Source of the DNA: Anaerocolumna sp. MB42-C2
GTDB lineage: Bacteria; Bacillota; Clostridia; Lachnospirales; Lachnospiraceae
Assembly: GCF_030913705.1 (NCBI RefSeq)
Contig: NZ_CP133190.1
Span: forward strand, 3,867,501 to 3,931,500
Reading direction: 5' to 3'
Length of the DNA stretch: 64,000 nt
The position numbers and the translations under genes were made by a program. This document shows, piece by piece, positions 43,851 through 52,629 of the stretch (its first letter is position 1; every line of letters starts with the position of its first letter). The notes under the pieces were generated by a model, which worked only from the letters and a program-made list of their open reading frames with translations, searched no databases and had not been told where the DNA came from.

Positions 43851-44981
43851 ATGAAATTATCAAAATCGATTGATTTTCTTCTCGAAAACGCGGGACCGGT
43901 GATTCAATATAGGCTACGGAAAGAAATTCTCTGCAATCTAAAGAAAACAGAGGAAGAAAACCTGTTGGAAGAAATCTATCAAACACCACATTTCAAACTA
44001 ATGCAAAGATATATCAAGCCAAACGGATATATTGGTAGCGGGGCGCACAGTTGGGATAATTGGCGGGGCGTGATACTCCATGAAACACCCCTACAGGATG
44101 GTGAAACAGCTGCACGGCTATTGTCCTACTTTGCTATACCCAAAACTCACCCGATTGTTGTGAATTTTGTTGCAGCTATGCGTGACGAGGAAACTTTTCG
44201 AAAAGAATTTTCCTATATCCCGCCTGAAGTAGAGCGTTATGAAAATCGGTTCCGCGGAATCAGCAGTGGATTTTGTTTGATGATTTTAATCTATACTATG
44301 CAGGCGATGCTTGGTTACGGTGATGACGAGTATGTAAGACCCTTTCAAAATGTCGCGCTAGAAGCCTTTGAGAGCATATTATCTCTCTCATCGCTCAATG
44401 AAATAACGAAGATACGCCAAAGCAAAGCAAAATGCAACTACCCCTATCTCGAGGAAAGTGCGAGTTTCCCATGTCAATACCATTTAGAGGTTTTGGCTTA
44501 TACAAACGTTTGGCGAACACCAGAAAATATAATGTTGATGGCTAATGCACTTAATCATTATAACGTAATTCTACATGGTACAAATCCTATGCACGTCAAG
44601 ATTGGCTCGAAATATTACGTTCCCTTTCCACTGAATATGTCAAATAGCCCTATCCGGCCATTTCGTTCAGACGTAATTGATACCATAACTTACCGGCGCC
44701 TGCTGACAGAAATCGCAATGCTTGGAGTAGGTGAAAGTGTTAGTGTAATAAAGGATTCTATTGCGGGTATTGAGGACGCAATAGGCGACGATGGTATACT
44801 CAAAATGAGATTTGATTTGCCACATAACAAACGCTACTCCCCGAAGAACATTGAATATCCGACCCCCTATGCTGATGTGCGTCTGGAACCGGATTACAAG
44901 CGCAAATTCGCCCTTGAATGTGATTTGACCTTTTGGGCAGTGCAATTTTTATATCTCTGTGGCACTGCTGACTTCCACTAA
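43851..44981 (+). CDS. Cytoplasmic protein of unknown function; 3' end duplicated downstream
   Basis: 376 aa, mainly alpha-helical, no membrane segment or signal. LSKSIDFLLENAGPVIQYRL starts the protein; GSGAHSWDNWRGVILHETPLQDGETAARLL and FRGISSGFCLMILIYTMQAMLGYGDD suggest alternating helices as in terpenoid-cyclase-like alpha/alpha toroids, but no catalytic motif is evident. ATG 43851 has GGTGA nearby. The last 51 codons and 50 nt of downstream sequence reappear at 47652-47831 with a 24-nt deletion. Confidence 0.7.
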   Translation: MKLSKSIDFLLENAGPVIQYRLRKEILCNLKKTEEENLLEEIYQTPHFKLMQRYIKPNGYIGSGAHSWDNWRGVILHETPLQDGETAARLLSYFAIPKTHPIVVNFVAAMRDEETFRKEFSYIPPEVERYENRFRGISSGFCLMILIYTMQAMLGYGDDEYVRPFQNVALEAFESILSLSSLNEITKIRQSKAKCNYPYLEESASFPCQYHLEVLAYTNVWRTPENIMLMANALNHYNVILHGTNPMHVKIGSKYYVPFPLNMSNSPIRPFRSDVIDTITYRRLLTEIAMLGVGESVSVIKDSIAGIEDAIGDDGILKMRFDLPHNKRYSPKNIEYPTPYADVRLEPDYKRKFALECDLTFWAVQFLYLCGTADFH

Positions 44982-45032
44982 ATGGGCAAACGGTGAAGTT
45001 AATGCAACGTCCCATTATGAATATTAATTGCA
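44829..45032 (+). repeat. Segmental duplication, copy 1 (end of 43851-44981)
   Basis: 204 bp covering the last codons and 3' flank of the preceding gene. Nearly identical to 47652-47831 in the same orientation. See the second copy for the deletion. Confidence 0.9.
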
Positions 45033-45132
45033 TAGATTTATTATAAAATGGAGCGATTAAGCAGGAGAAATTTGCAGTTGATGGAAACTGCGATTAACAA
45101 TTTTTAATAGAATTATAAGGGGGATAAGACCA

Positions 45133-45768
45133 ATGGATATGGTTGCTATTAAGCAGTTAACATACGAGCTTTTGGGTAATAAGAATAGCCATCCTTGGAA
45201 AGAAAAGGGCAATAAATACTATCATGGTGAGAGAGTGGCATCACTTGTTATTAGTCTCAGAAAGCTAATACTTCCAGAGGACGACAGCCACGATGATATA
45301 CTTACCGTTGCGGCATGGTTTCATGACATAAGTAATGGTGAGGACCATCATGGGGAAGTTGGTGCAGTAAAAGCACGTGAGGTTTTGCGTGAATATTGTA
45401 CCAAGGAAGAATTAGATGAAATTTGTGTTATAATATCGGTGCATGATGACCGTTATCATGGTCGAGATACCTATTCGGATTATATTAAGCTTCAACAGGA
45501 TGCAGACCTTTTGGATCATTTTGGGTCCTATGATATTTGGATGCACTTTATTTATTCCAGCGCACATGGTCTGGCATTCAATAATGTCATCGATTGGTTG
45601 GTGAATGAACGTCCAAAGGATGATGAAAAATACCTTAGTGAGCTTAATTTTGAAATTAGCAGAAAAATATATAAGGAGAAGAGTGATTTTGTAAAGTCTT
45701 TTGCAGAGCGTTTTCGTACAGAAGGATCTGGGCAGTTCTGGAATTTGAGTACAATATTAGCAGATTAG
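45133..45768 (+). CDS. HD-domain phosphohydrolase
   Basis: 211 aa. Metal-binding HD residues: YYHGERVASLV (His, about residue 32), AAWFHDISNGEDHHGEVG (His-Asp, about 62-63), ISVHDDRYHG and the distal Asp in LQQDADLLDHFG. Resembles uncharacterised HD proteins such as YedJ-type. Nucleotide substrate unknown. A clear GGGGG site lies 8-10 nt before ATG 45133. Confidence 0.9.
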   Translation: MDMVAIKQLTYELLGNKNSHPWKEKGNKYYHGERVASLVISLRKLILPEDDSHDDILTVAAWFHDISNGEDHHGEVGAVKAREVLREYCTKEELDEICVIISVHDDRYHGRDTYSDYIKLQQDADLLDHFGSYDIWMHFIYSSAHGLAFNNVIDWLVNERPKDDEKYLSELNFEISRKIYKEKSDFVKSFAERFRTEGSGQFWNLSTILAD

Positions 45769-45831
45769 ACATATTGCCCTTATTAGCTGATTCTATTCAA
45801 GGTATTTTTATTTAGGTGGGAGGTTACTTAA

Positions 45832-46842
45832 ATGTTAAATAATTTATTTCCATTGGAGGTATCTGTATTATCTTCAAACGCACTTTGCGATTATATTAGG
45901 CAAGAATATTTTCCTCAGATAACACTGCGATGCCGACTATTTTACAGGGGGTTACATGATATATATAAAGTTATCACAGAAAAGGAGACATATTTTTTTA
46001 AGGTATATCGTCAAGGAGTAAGAAGCATAGAAGAAATTCAATCTGAAATTGATTTGCTTAATCATCTAAAGTCATTAGATATTAAAGCAACATACCCTGT
46101 TTCTAAACAAGACCATACAATCATTGGACAGTTTAGGACCGCAAATGGAATAAGATATGGCGTTTTATATACATCAGTTGGAACACAAGAGTTTGACCAA
46201 ATAGAGGAAACTGCTGAATCAAATGAAAGATTAGGAAGTTATATTGCTTCAATTCATAATGCATGGGATAAATGTGATTTTATTATTAACCGACCAAATT
46301 TAGATTCTCATACATTTATTGATGATTCTATGTGTGCTATAAAACAATTCTCAAATATCCATGATTTCGACATAAACTTTTTAGAGGAAATTGAAAAAAA
46401 TGTAAAAATAAAATTAGCAAGTTTGAGTATCGAAAAACCTCAATATGGTATTTGCCATGGCGACATTTATAGCGGAAATATACGGGTTGACGCTAACAAC
46501 AATCCTATACTGTTTGATTTTGATTTCTGTGGTAATGGATGGAGGGCATATGATATATCAATGTATGCATTCCCTTTTGGCATGGGAAGTGATATAACAA
46601 AATTAAAAAAGAGAGAGCAACGAAAAAATCAATTTTTAAATGGATATAACAAGGTTAGAGCTATGACAGAAAATGAAATCAAGTCAATTGAACTATTTAT
46701 TCCTTTCCGAAGGATTTTTAATATTGGTACTCTATACATTTCTTTTCTTTCAAATACCTGGGGAGATTCTCTTGTCATTAGAAATGTTGATGATGATATT
46801 GTAAATCTTAAAAAATGGTTAGACCTCAACCCTATATTTTGA
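45832..46842 (+). CDS. APH/choline-kinase-like phosphotransferase
   Basis: 336 aa. Protein-kinase-like fold: TYFFKVYR (ATP Lys), YGICHGDIYSGNIRVD (catalytic HGD...N, residues about 205-220) and ILFDFDFCGNGWRAYDI (metal-binding DFD). The family includes aminoglycoside, homoserine and spectinomycin kinases; the substrate here is unknown. Adjacent to HD and histidine-phosphatase genes in a row of single-gene units. GGGAGG precedes the ATG. Confidence 0.88.
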   Translation: MLNNLFPLEVSVLSSNALCDYIRQEYFPQITLRCRLFYRGLHDIYKVITEKETYFFKVYRQGVRSIEEIQSEIDLLNHLKSLDIKATYPVSKQDHTIIGQFRTANGIRYGVLYTSVGTQEFDQIEETAESNERLGSYIASIHNAWDKCDFIINRPNLDSHTFIDDSMCAIKQFSNIHDFDINFLEEIEKNVKIKLASLSIEKPQYGICHGDIYSGNIRVDANNNPILFDFDFCGNGWRAYDISMYAFPFGMGSDITKLKKREQRKNQFLNGYNKVRAMTENEIKSIELFIPFRRIFNIGTLYISFLSNTWGDSLVIRNVDDDIVNLKKWLDLNPIF

Positions 46843-46914
46843 GTGGGCATTAAAATTAAACATAATTTTATTTCGAAATCTGAATAGAGAATTATAGATA
46901 GAGTGGAGGATATT

Positions 46915-47526
46915 ATGAAAACAATTATTACAATTCAGCACACACAATCAATTCATCATACAAACGGCATGGTTGGTTCATGGACAGATTGGGATTTGTC
47001 TGAAATCGGTAAGGAACAAGCAGAGTGTATTGGAAAGAAATTATCAAAAGAATTAACAGATAATAATTACATTATGTACTCTTCTGATTTGAAACGTGCA
47101 AAGCAGACCGCAGAGATTATTGGGCAACACATGAATTTATCTCCTATTTTTGTGTCTGAATTAAGAGAGCGAAATCTGGGTAAGTGTGTTGGAAAATCAG
47201 TTCAATGGTTGAGAGAAAATATTGAATGCCAAGAAAAAACAGTTGATGATAAAATGTTTTCTGACGCTGAAAGTCGCAGAGATGAATGGAACAGACTGTT
47301 TCCATTTTATCAAAAGATACTTAATAGTAAAGAGGAGAATATAATTATAGTTTCACATGGGGATTTGCTAAGTGTTTTTAATACAATGTGGCTTGGTTTA
47401 GATGTAGTGTCACTTAATCAAGCAGAAATGTTTGGCTTGGCAGGCGGTGTTACTTTCATGTTTGAAAATAATGAGGGAAAACATTTTATTAAACGAATGA
47501 GTGATATGTCATATATATCGGCATAA
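46915..47526 (+). CDS. Histidine-phosphatase-superfamily protein with altered RHG motif
   Basis: 203 aa. Phosphoglycerate-mutase-like fold: the N-terminal catalytic motif usually R-H-G is here Q-H-T (TIQHTQSIHHTNG), followed by SWTDWDLSEIGKEQAECIGKKL, MYSSDLKRAKQTAEI, RERNLGKCVGKS and the second His in IIIVSHGDLLSVF. Loss of the motif Arg may change phosphate binding. ATG 46915 is chosen because GTGGAGG before it is the ribosome site. Confidence 0.85.
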   Translation: MKTIITIQHTQSIHHTNGMVGSWTDWDLSEIGKEQAECIGKKLSKELTDNNYIMYSSDLKRAKQTAEIIGQHMNLSPIFVSELRERNLGKCVGKSVQWLRENIECQEKTVDDKMFSDAESRRDEWNRLFPFYQKILNSKEENIIIVSHGDLLSVFNTMWLGLDVVSLNQAEMFGLAGGVTFMFENNEGKHFIKRMSDMSYISA

Positions 47527-47651
47527 CATATTCTGATTTATTAAGGGAATTAATACATAAAGAATGGTTCGTAATATGAATAGAGAATTATACGAAGTAA
47601 TGCGCAAAAAAAATCACCTATATTATAGGTGCCTATTGATATTCTATCTAT

Positions 47652-47831
47652 AAACGCTACTCCCCGAAGAACATTGAATATCCGACCCCCTATTACAAGC
47701 ACAAATACGCCCTTGAATGTGATTTGACCTTTTGGGCAGTACAATTTTTATATCTCTGTGGCACTGCTGACTTCCACTAAATGGGTAAACGGTGAAGTTA
47801 ATGCAACGTCCCATTATGAATATTAATTGCA
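47652..47831 (+). repeat. Segmental duplication, copy 2, with 24-bp internal deletion
   Basis: Matches 44829-45032 almost base for base but lacks 24 nt between CCCTAT and TACAAG, and has a few substitutions. The upstream part of the gene is absent, so it is a non-functional tail fragment. It lies in the gene-free stretch 47527-48277, which also has a CACCTAT/ATAGGTG hairpin at 47617-47633. Confidence 0.88.
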
Positions 47832-47841
47832 CAGACAAACA

Positions 47842-48129
47842 ACCAAAATGATATATGGTGGGTACAAAAATAATCCCACACAAATAAATACAAGCAGCTT
47901 TTTAAGGGAATGAAAATAGCCTAACCGACGTTTTATTGGTTGGGCTATTTTTATATGTAATATCTGCTCTACTGTCCATCAGAAGCATTGCAACATCCCA
48001 TGCATGCTCCGTATAACACATATATTTTTCTTGATTGACATTGCCAGCATAACATCAAAGGTATAATTAATATAACTGGTATGTCTCGGACCTTTTCAAC
48101 TCTAAAACTTCTTTGCGAATAAGCCCTGT
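47842..48129. repeat. About 290-bp dispersed repeat, copy 1 (interrupted at its end by the IS1202-like element)
   Basis: About 288 bp closely matching 63347-63638. It includes the hairpin AGCCTAACCGACG...TTGGTTGGGCTATTTT. On the minus strand a short open frame reads VRDIPVILIIPLMLCWQCQS and ends NASDGQ before a stop; copy 2 has the same reading with an internal stop. The last 28 bp (48102-48129) recur on the other side of the IS. Confidence 0.8.
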
Positions 48130-48169
48130 GTCAACCGTTTTTGAAAATGTCCTCAAAAAGTTTAAACAT

Positions 48170-48195
48170 AAGCACCAGATTTCTGGTGCTTAGTT
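48170..48195 (-). terminator. Hairpin terminator inside the IS
   Basis: 10-bp perfect stem AAGCACCAGA-TT-TCTGGTGCTT. On the minus strand it follows the transposase stop and is followed by ATGTTT; on the plus strand AGTTTT follows. Probably shields the element from both sides. Confidence 0.6.
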
Positions 48196-48277
48196 TTAAA
48201 TAGTACTTTAGGAGAAAATCCATAGCTCAGTCGGTATTTGGATAACCTTAATAAACCTACAGACTTCGAAATATCAG

Positions 48278-49645
48278 TTAAGCTACATCTTTTCTATGTA
48301 ATTGACTTTTAGCGTACTTTTCAAATGATGCCTGCTTCCAAGGATGGTTCATAGGAGGTATGTATTTCTTTTTTGGTAATTCCGGAATGGTCGCTAAATC
48401 AAATGCTTTTGAAGAAAGCTTGTGTTCCGGAAGTAACTCAAGTGCATAAACCTGCTCACCAATACAACTAAAAAGTTCACCATTGAATGATCTAATTACC
48501 ATTGCTGTGGTGCCCTTACGATGGTGTACAGCGATTCCTTGACTGTTTACAGGAAGATAGTATTCATTTTGATATTTCAGGCAACTTCCGTTATCTATCT
48601 TTCTAGAAGATAATACCGCCAACGTCAGATTGATTTTATCACTATCTGGTTGCATTTCGAACACAGATTTGATACTATCAATAGGTAAAGCGAACTGCTT
48701 ATTAAATTTCTTTATATAGGTGTGGAGAAATTGATTGGCTTGCTGAATGCTGGTTACATTCGCAAGTCGGAGTTCAACAGGAAGGCGGGATTGAAGAGTG
48801 CCAAACATTCTTTCAACCCGCCCTTTTGCTTGTGCAACGCTGGAAGTACGAATGTCGATTCCTAATTGTTTGCAGGCATAACCAAACTGAGTAAAGGTAT
48901 CTTTCTCTAAAGAGGTTTCATGCTTCTTTTTATACTCAAATACAGTTCGGTTGTCAGTAAAAAATTGATATGGAATGCCATAATTACTAAGAACCTGATA
49001 GAGAACATGATAATAGCCATTTAATGTTTCTTGTTCATCAAAGTAGGCGCCAACAATCTGCCCTGTGGCATCATCAACGGCGATGTGGAGTTGTGTTTTG
49101 AATTGCCCAAACCAAAGGTGTAGGGACGCATCCATTTGAAGCATTTCACCGAAATACGCGCATCTAGGATGCCTAGGATGCGAATCCTCCAGATCCATGA
49201 TGGAACTTTGAATAATAGCTGCTTTCTTTTTAGACTTAGTCTTTGATTGAATAGCCTTTAGTGCTTTTTTTACCGCTTTCTTGGAAGAACGGTTTGCTTT
49301 AGGAGAAAGGATGTATTCCTTTCTAAGAATAGAAGTAATGGCACTGACAGATACACTGATATGTTCTTTTTCTTTGAGAAGTTCAGAGTAATGGGTCAGA
49401 TTGCAGTCACTGTACTTGGTACGATATAAGTCCAAGATTAACTGTTTTGTATCTGTAGGAAGAGTAATGGCCGGCTGTCGCCCTCGGTTACCATGAATAA
49501 AGAAAGACTTACCTTGTTCTTGATAGCCCTTTATTAAGCGATTGATGTGTCGATCTGAACAACCTATTTTAAGAGCAGCTGTTTTCTTATTACCATTTGT
49601 GTCTACGAGTTTTTTAATGACCTCGTACTTTTGGTTTTCGTCCAT
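48278..49645 (-). CDS. ISNCY-type transposase (DDE, integrase-core)
   Basis: About 455 aa, apparently intact. N-terminal helix-turn-helix (YEVIKKLVDTNGNKKTAALKIGCSDRHINRLIKGY). Integrase-core (rve-like) part with LQMDASLHLWFG (first Asp), FFTDNRTVFEY (second Asp) and SVAQAKGRVERMFGTLQSRL (Glu). The C-terminal domain is beta-rich. ATG 49645 follows AAAGG; GTG 49675 lies within a GAGGTG sequence and is less likely. It catalyses movement of the element it sits in. Confidence 0.9.
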   Translation of the reverse strand: MDENQKYEVIKKLVDTNGNKKTAALKIGCSDRHINRLIKGYQEQGKSFFIHGNRGRQPAITLPTDTKQLILDLYRTKYSDCNLTHYSELLKEKEHISVSVSAITSILRKEYILSPKANRSSKKAVKKALKAIQSKTKSKKKAAIIQSSIMDLEDSHPRHPRCAYFGEMLQMDASLHLWFGQFKTQLHIAVDDATGQIVGAYFDEQETLNGYYHVLYQVLSNYGIPYQFFTDNRTVFEYKKKHETSLEKDTFTQFGYACKQLGIDIRTSSVAQAKGRVERMFGTLQSRLPVELRLANVTSIQQANQFLHTYIKKFNKQFALPIDSIKSVFEMQPDSDKINLTLAVLSSRKIDNGSCLKYQNEYYLPVNSQGIAVHHRKGTTAMVIRSFNGELFSCIGEQVYALELLPEHKLSSKAFDLATIPELPKKKYIPPMNHPWKQASFEKYAKSQLHRKDVA

Positions 49646-49801
49646 TGTTAGTAATACCTTTCTGATTGTGTCCACCTCATTTCTAAGTCATGAGGTTCTA
49701 TTATAATATATGAACGACTAATTGGGACATAATCATTTGTGGTACACTAAGACATTATCATAAATGAATCATACTAAAACTTCTTTGCGAATAAGCCCTG
49801 T

Positions 49802-50213
49802 TGTCTTCACACAAAAAATCAGTATAATTATAAAAGTTATTTTTGCTATAAATAAACTCCGCTTAGTGTTCTGATCGATTACACCCGATAATACATAAAA
49901 TGTCATATAATATTGAGAATTAGGCCAGATGCGCTGGAAAATACCCTAGGTGAATATTAGGATTTCATTAATGCCGGATCAATGGAAATATTCAGATCTT
50001 AAAGAATAAATTTTATATGATAGTAGTATTCAGCTTAAAAAAGTATATGATCAATTTTTCCGATTATATTCATTTATTATTTTTTATGGTAAACATATTT
50101 TCTGTTTTCTCCAACCAGTTACATCGTAGTAATTAAGTAAGGCCAATGGTTTGAAAGATTATACGGGTAATGCTATAATGTATTTGCTATGGAGCAAGAA
50201 TCGGAAGGATAGG
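49802..50213. other. Gene-free stretch before the sugar-uptake operon
   Basis: About 410 bp, AT-rich, without a credible ORF. A TATAAT near 49905 has no well-spaced -35. This probably contains the promoter of the regulator gene but I cannot place it. Confidence 0.4.
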
Positions 50214-52415
50214 ATGTTAAATATGAAAAATGTTTTCTTCACCAAATTGATTACGACCTACTCAATTATTATTTTTAGTATCCTTTTTTGGGTATTCTTT
50301 TCATATTATTTTACCAATCAGAGCAATGCCCAAAAAAAGCTGCTAGAGGCAAACACAACGACATTTTCCCAAGTTGTTGATAAAAATGAAGTGTATTTGA
50401 AGTTTGCTATAGGGATAAGCAATGCAATTCTTAAAAACAGTGCAGCTCGCGACTATGCTTTAAGCTCATCCGCATCTTATTATCCAAGCTTAACTAGGCT
50501 TGTATATGAAAGCAATACGATTTCAAGCGGCCTGTCCTGGATGAATGCAGATATAGCAATTCACAAACTTAATGACGACACGGTGATTTTCAGGCAAACA
50601 TCCGAGTCACTGGACACACTTCTGAATGATTTGAATATATCTCCTGCAGTTTATGAGGCAGCTATTATCACTCTTTCAAAAAGTACAAGGAAGTTCAATA
50701 TGATACTTGTCACAGACAGTAAATTTATTTATATAACAAAAAACAGTTATGGTAACAAGGAAAAACTGATACTCATGGTAATAGCTGATTTATCGTCAGT
50801 TATCGGCAATTCGGGGGAAGCTGGCTTGCAATTTAATATACAGAAAAATGGCGACAGCTTTTTGGATCTACGGACAAAACCTACATTTAAGATAGAGGAA
50901 AAGGAATTATTATTAAGTGCCAATCAGGGTATCAAAATCAGAAAGGAACAATCGGGAGTTGCTTTAAATGCTACATCCGAGCTGGCGGACTTTTCATATA
51001 TCGGTAGATTTGTTACTTCTGCCAGAAAAGATGATCTGTTTGCGCTTGCATACATTATTGTTATGTTTTTGGTAGCCTTCTTTATATCCTTCATTATTAT
51101 TGCGTTTTTTTCTAAATGGCTATACAGGCCAATCGAATCATTGATTCAAACTTTTATGACCTTGGATATTAACAATGCGAAGGATATCCGAGTGAAAAAT
51201 GAAATTGAATATATGGCAAAACAGGTAGTATCACTTCGGGAAAATTATTCAGAGCTGTCCCGAAGTCTCGTCAACAACCGTGAGGATATTGTAAATAAAT
51301 TGATTTATGATATTTTTATGGGTACCCGCAATGCAGAGGATATTTATACAACTATTGGCACTGTTGACCTGGAGTGGCTTGATGAAGGTGTTTTTGTAGC
51401 AATAATTGAAATCCCTCTACAGCATGCGGAGCTTGAAAAAGTATTACAAATAGAAAAGATTATAAAAACAGAAGTTGAAAGAATTGCCAAACAGACTGGT
51501 ATACTGCTTAGCTCCACCCGTCTTGGCTTAATCATCCAGGGTGATGATATCCAGCCGATTTTGAATTGCATGAACAGTGTTGTTGTATTGATTGACACGG
51601 CATTTTCCATCAGGCTGACTGCGGGAATCAGTAATCAGTGTGAAAATATGCAGGCTATCAAGAATGGCTACAGCTGTGCAGAGGTACTACTTGAAAAACG
51701 GTACTTTATGGAAACCCGTAATGTTTATATTGAGAAAGATCTTGAAGATATAAAAACAAATTTTGTGTTGTATCCTATCGATGTAGAATATAAGATTGTG
51801 ACTGCAGTTGAGAAAAACAGGCAGGAAGAAGCTGTCAGTATCATGAATTATATCTTTGATGAGTATATCAGTCAAACAATATCCAGTGAAAACTGGATGC
51901 TTATCATTCTTGCGTTGATAAACACTCTTAATCGTTGTGCACATAAGGCCGGCTTGTCAGAAATCACCAGGAGTAACGAATTTATTCTTCTTGAGCTGAA
52001 GATATGCGGCAGTACGGAAGAATTGAGAAGTAAAGCTCTGGATGTACTGCAGGGAATTTTTTATGAGATGGAGCATTCAAGTGATATAAAAATAAACGCA
52101 ATGCGGGATAGATTCATTCAATTTATAGATGACAATTTCAAAAGGGATATATCCCTGCTGGATATATCAGAGTATTTGAATCTTACACCCAATTATACAA
52201 GTACTCTGTTTAAAGCTATAGTTGGCGAGAACTTTAAGGATTTTCTTTCGAAGTACCGTTTTGACAGAGCAGTTGATATTTTGAAAACAAAACCTTCAAT
52301 CAAGCTTTCGGATTTGAGTGAGGCTGTCGGAATAAGCAATGTTGGCACTCTTCTGCGTATTTTTAAAAGATATGCAGGCATGACACCGGGGCAATATGTA
52401 GATATGGGTAAGTAA
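50214..52415 (+). CDS. Membrane-bound AraC-family regulator (YesN/AraC type with extracellular sensor)
   Basis: About 733 aa. Membrane segment 1 (about residues 10-30), extracellular sensor region (about 35-285), membrane segment 2 (FALAYIIVMFLVAFFISFIIIAFF) followed by a HAMP-like stretch, a cytoplasmic middle domain, and a C-terminal AraC helix-turn-helix pair (SLLDISEYLNLTPNYTSTLFKAIVGENFKDFLSKYR; KLSDLSEAVGISNVGTLLRIFKRYAGMTPGQY). Such regulators sense extracellular sugar or binding protein and activate the adjacent ABC transporter. Start ATG 50214 or 50223 after GGAAGGATAGG; TTG 50151 lacks a ribosome site. Confidence 0.88.
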   Translation: MLNMKNVFFTKLITTYSIIIFSILFWVFFSYYFTNQSNAQKKLLEANTTTFSQVVDKNEVYLKFAIGISNAILKNSAARDYALSSSASYYPSLTRLVYESNTISSGLSWMNADIAIHKLNDDTVIFRQTSESLDTLLNDLNISPAVYEAAIITLSKSTRKFNMILVTDSKFIYITKNSYGNKEKLILMVIADLSSVIGNSGEAGLQFNIQKNGDSFLDLRTKPTFKIEEKELLLSANQGIKIRKEQSGVALNATSELADFSYIGRFVTSARKDDLFALAYIIVMFLVAFFISFIIIAFFSKWLYRPIESLIQTFMTLDINNAKDIRVKNEIEYMAKQVVSLRENYSELSRSLVNNREDIVNKLIYDIFMGTRNAEDIYTTIGTVDLEWLDEGVFVAIIEIPLQHAELEKVLQIEKIIKTEVERIAKQTGILLSSTRLGLIIQGDDIQPILNCMNSVVVLIDTAFSIRLTAGISNQCENMQAIKNGYSCAEVLLEKRYFMETRNVYIEKDLEDIKTNFVLYPIDVEYKIVTAVEKNRQEEAVSIMNYIFDEYISQTISSENWMLIILALINTLNRCAHKAGLSEITRSNEFILLELKICGSTEELRSKALDVLQGIFYEMEHSSDIKINAMRDRFIQFIDDNFKRDISLLDISEYLNLTPNYTSTLFKAIVGENFKDFLSKYRFDRAVDILKTKPSIKLSDLSEAVGISNVGTLLRIFKRYAGMTPGQYVDMGK

Positions 52416-52629
52416 AAAGGGAACAAAAACTTATTACCTGCAATATATAGAGGGTATAAAAAGTGGAAATACCCAAATCGTTGTTTTTAGCAGCAATCGT
52501 AAATTATGAATATTGCCGATAAACCAGCTGATCGCTATAATAGGGGCACAGGTTGATTATTTATGCATTACCTACGTAGGATGTAAATCAAATCTGGAAA
52601 CATTATTAAAGGGGGAATGGAGATTTATT

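Larger units (their letters stand above)
48130..49773 (-). mobile_element. ISNCY-family (IS1202 group-like) insertion sequence, apparently complete
   Basis: About 1,644 bp flanked by a 28-bp direct repeat (CTAAAACTTCTTTGCGAATA...CCTGT; 48102-48129 and 49774-49801). Imperfect terminal inverted repeats of about 25 bp can be aligned (left end ...TTTTTGAAAATGTCC, right-end complement ...TTTATGATAATGTCT). One long transposase gene fills most of it. A duplication of about 27 bp is a known trait of IS1202. A hairpin AAGCACCAGA/TCTGGTGCTT (48170-48191) near the left end would terminate the transposase transcript. Confidence 0.82.

Noticed and set aside
48208..48275. tRNA-like stretch (ATAGCTCAGTCGGT)
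   Set aside because: Looks like a D-arm, but no T-arm GGTTCGA and no closing acceptor stem; it lies inside the IS between the transposase stop and its end.
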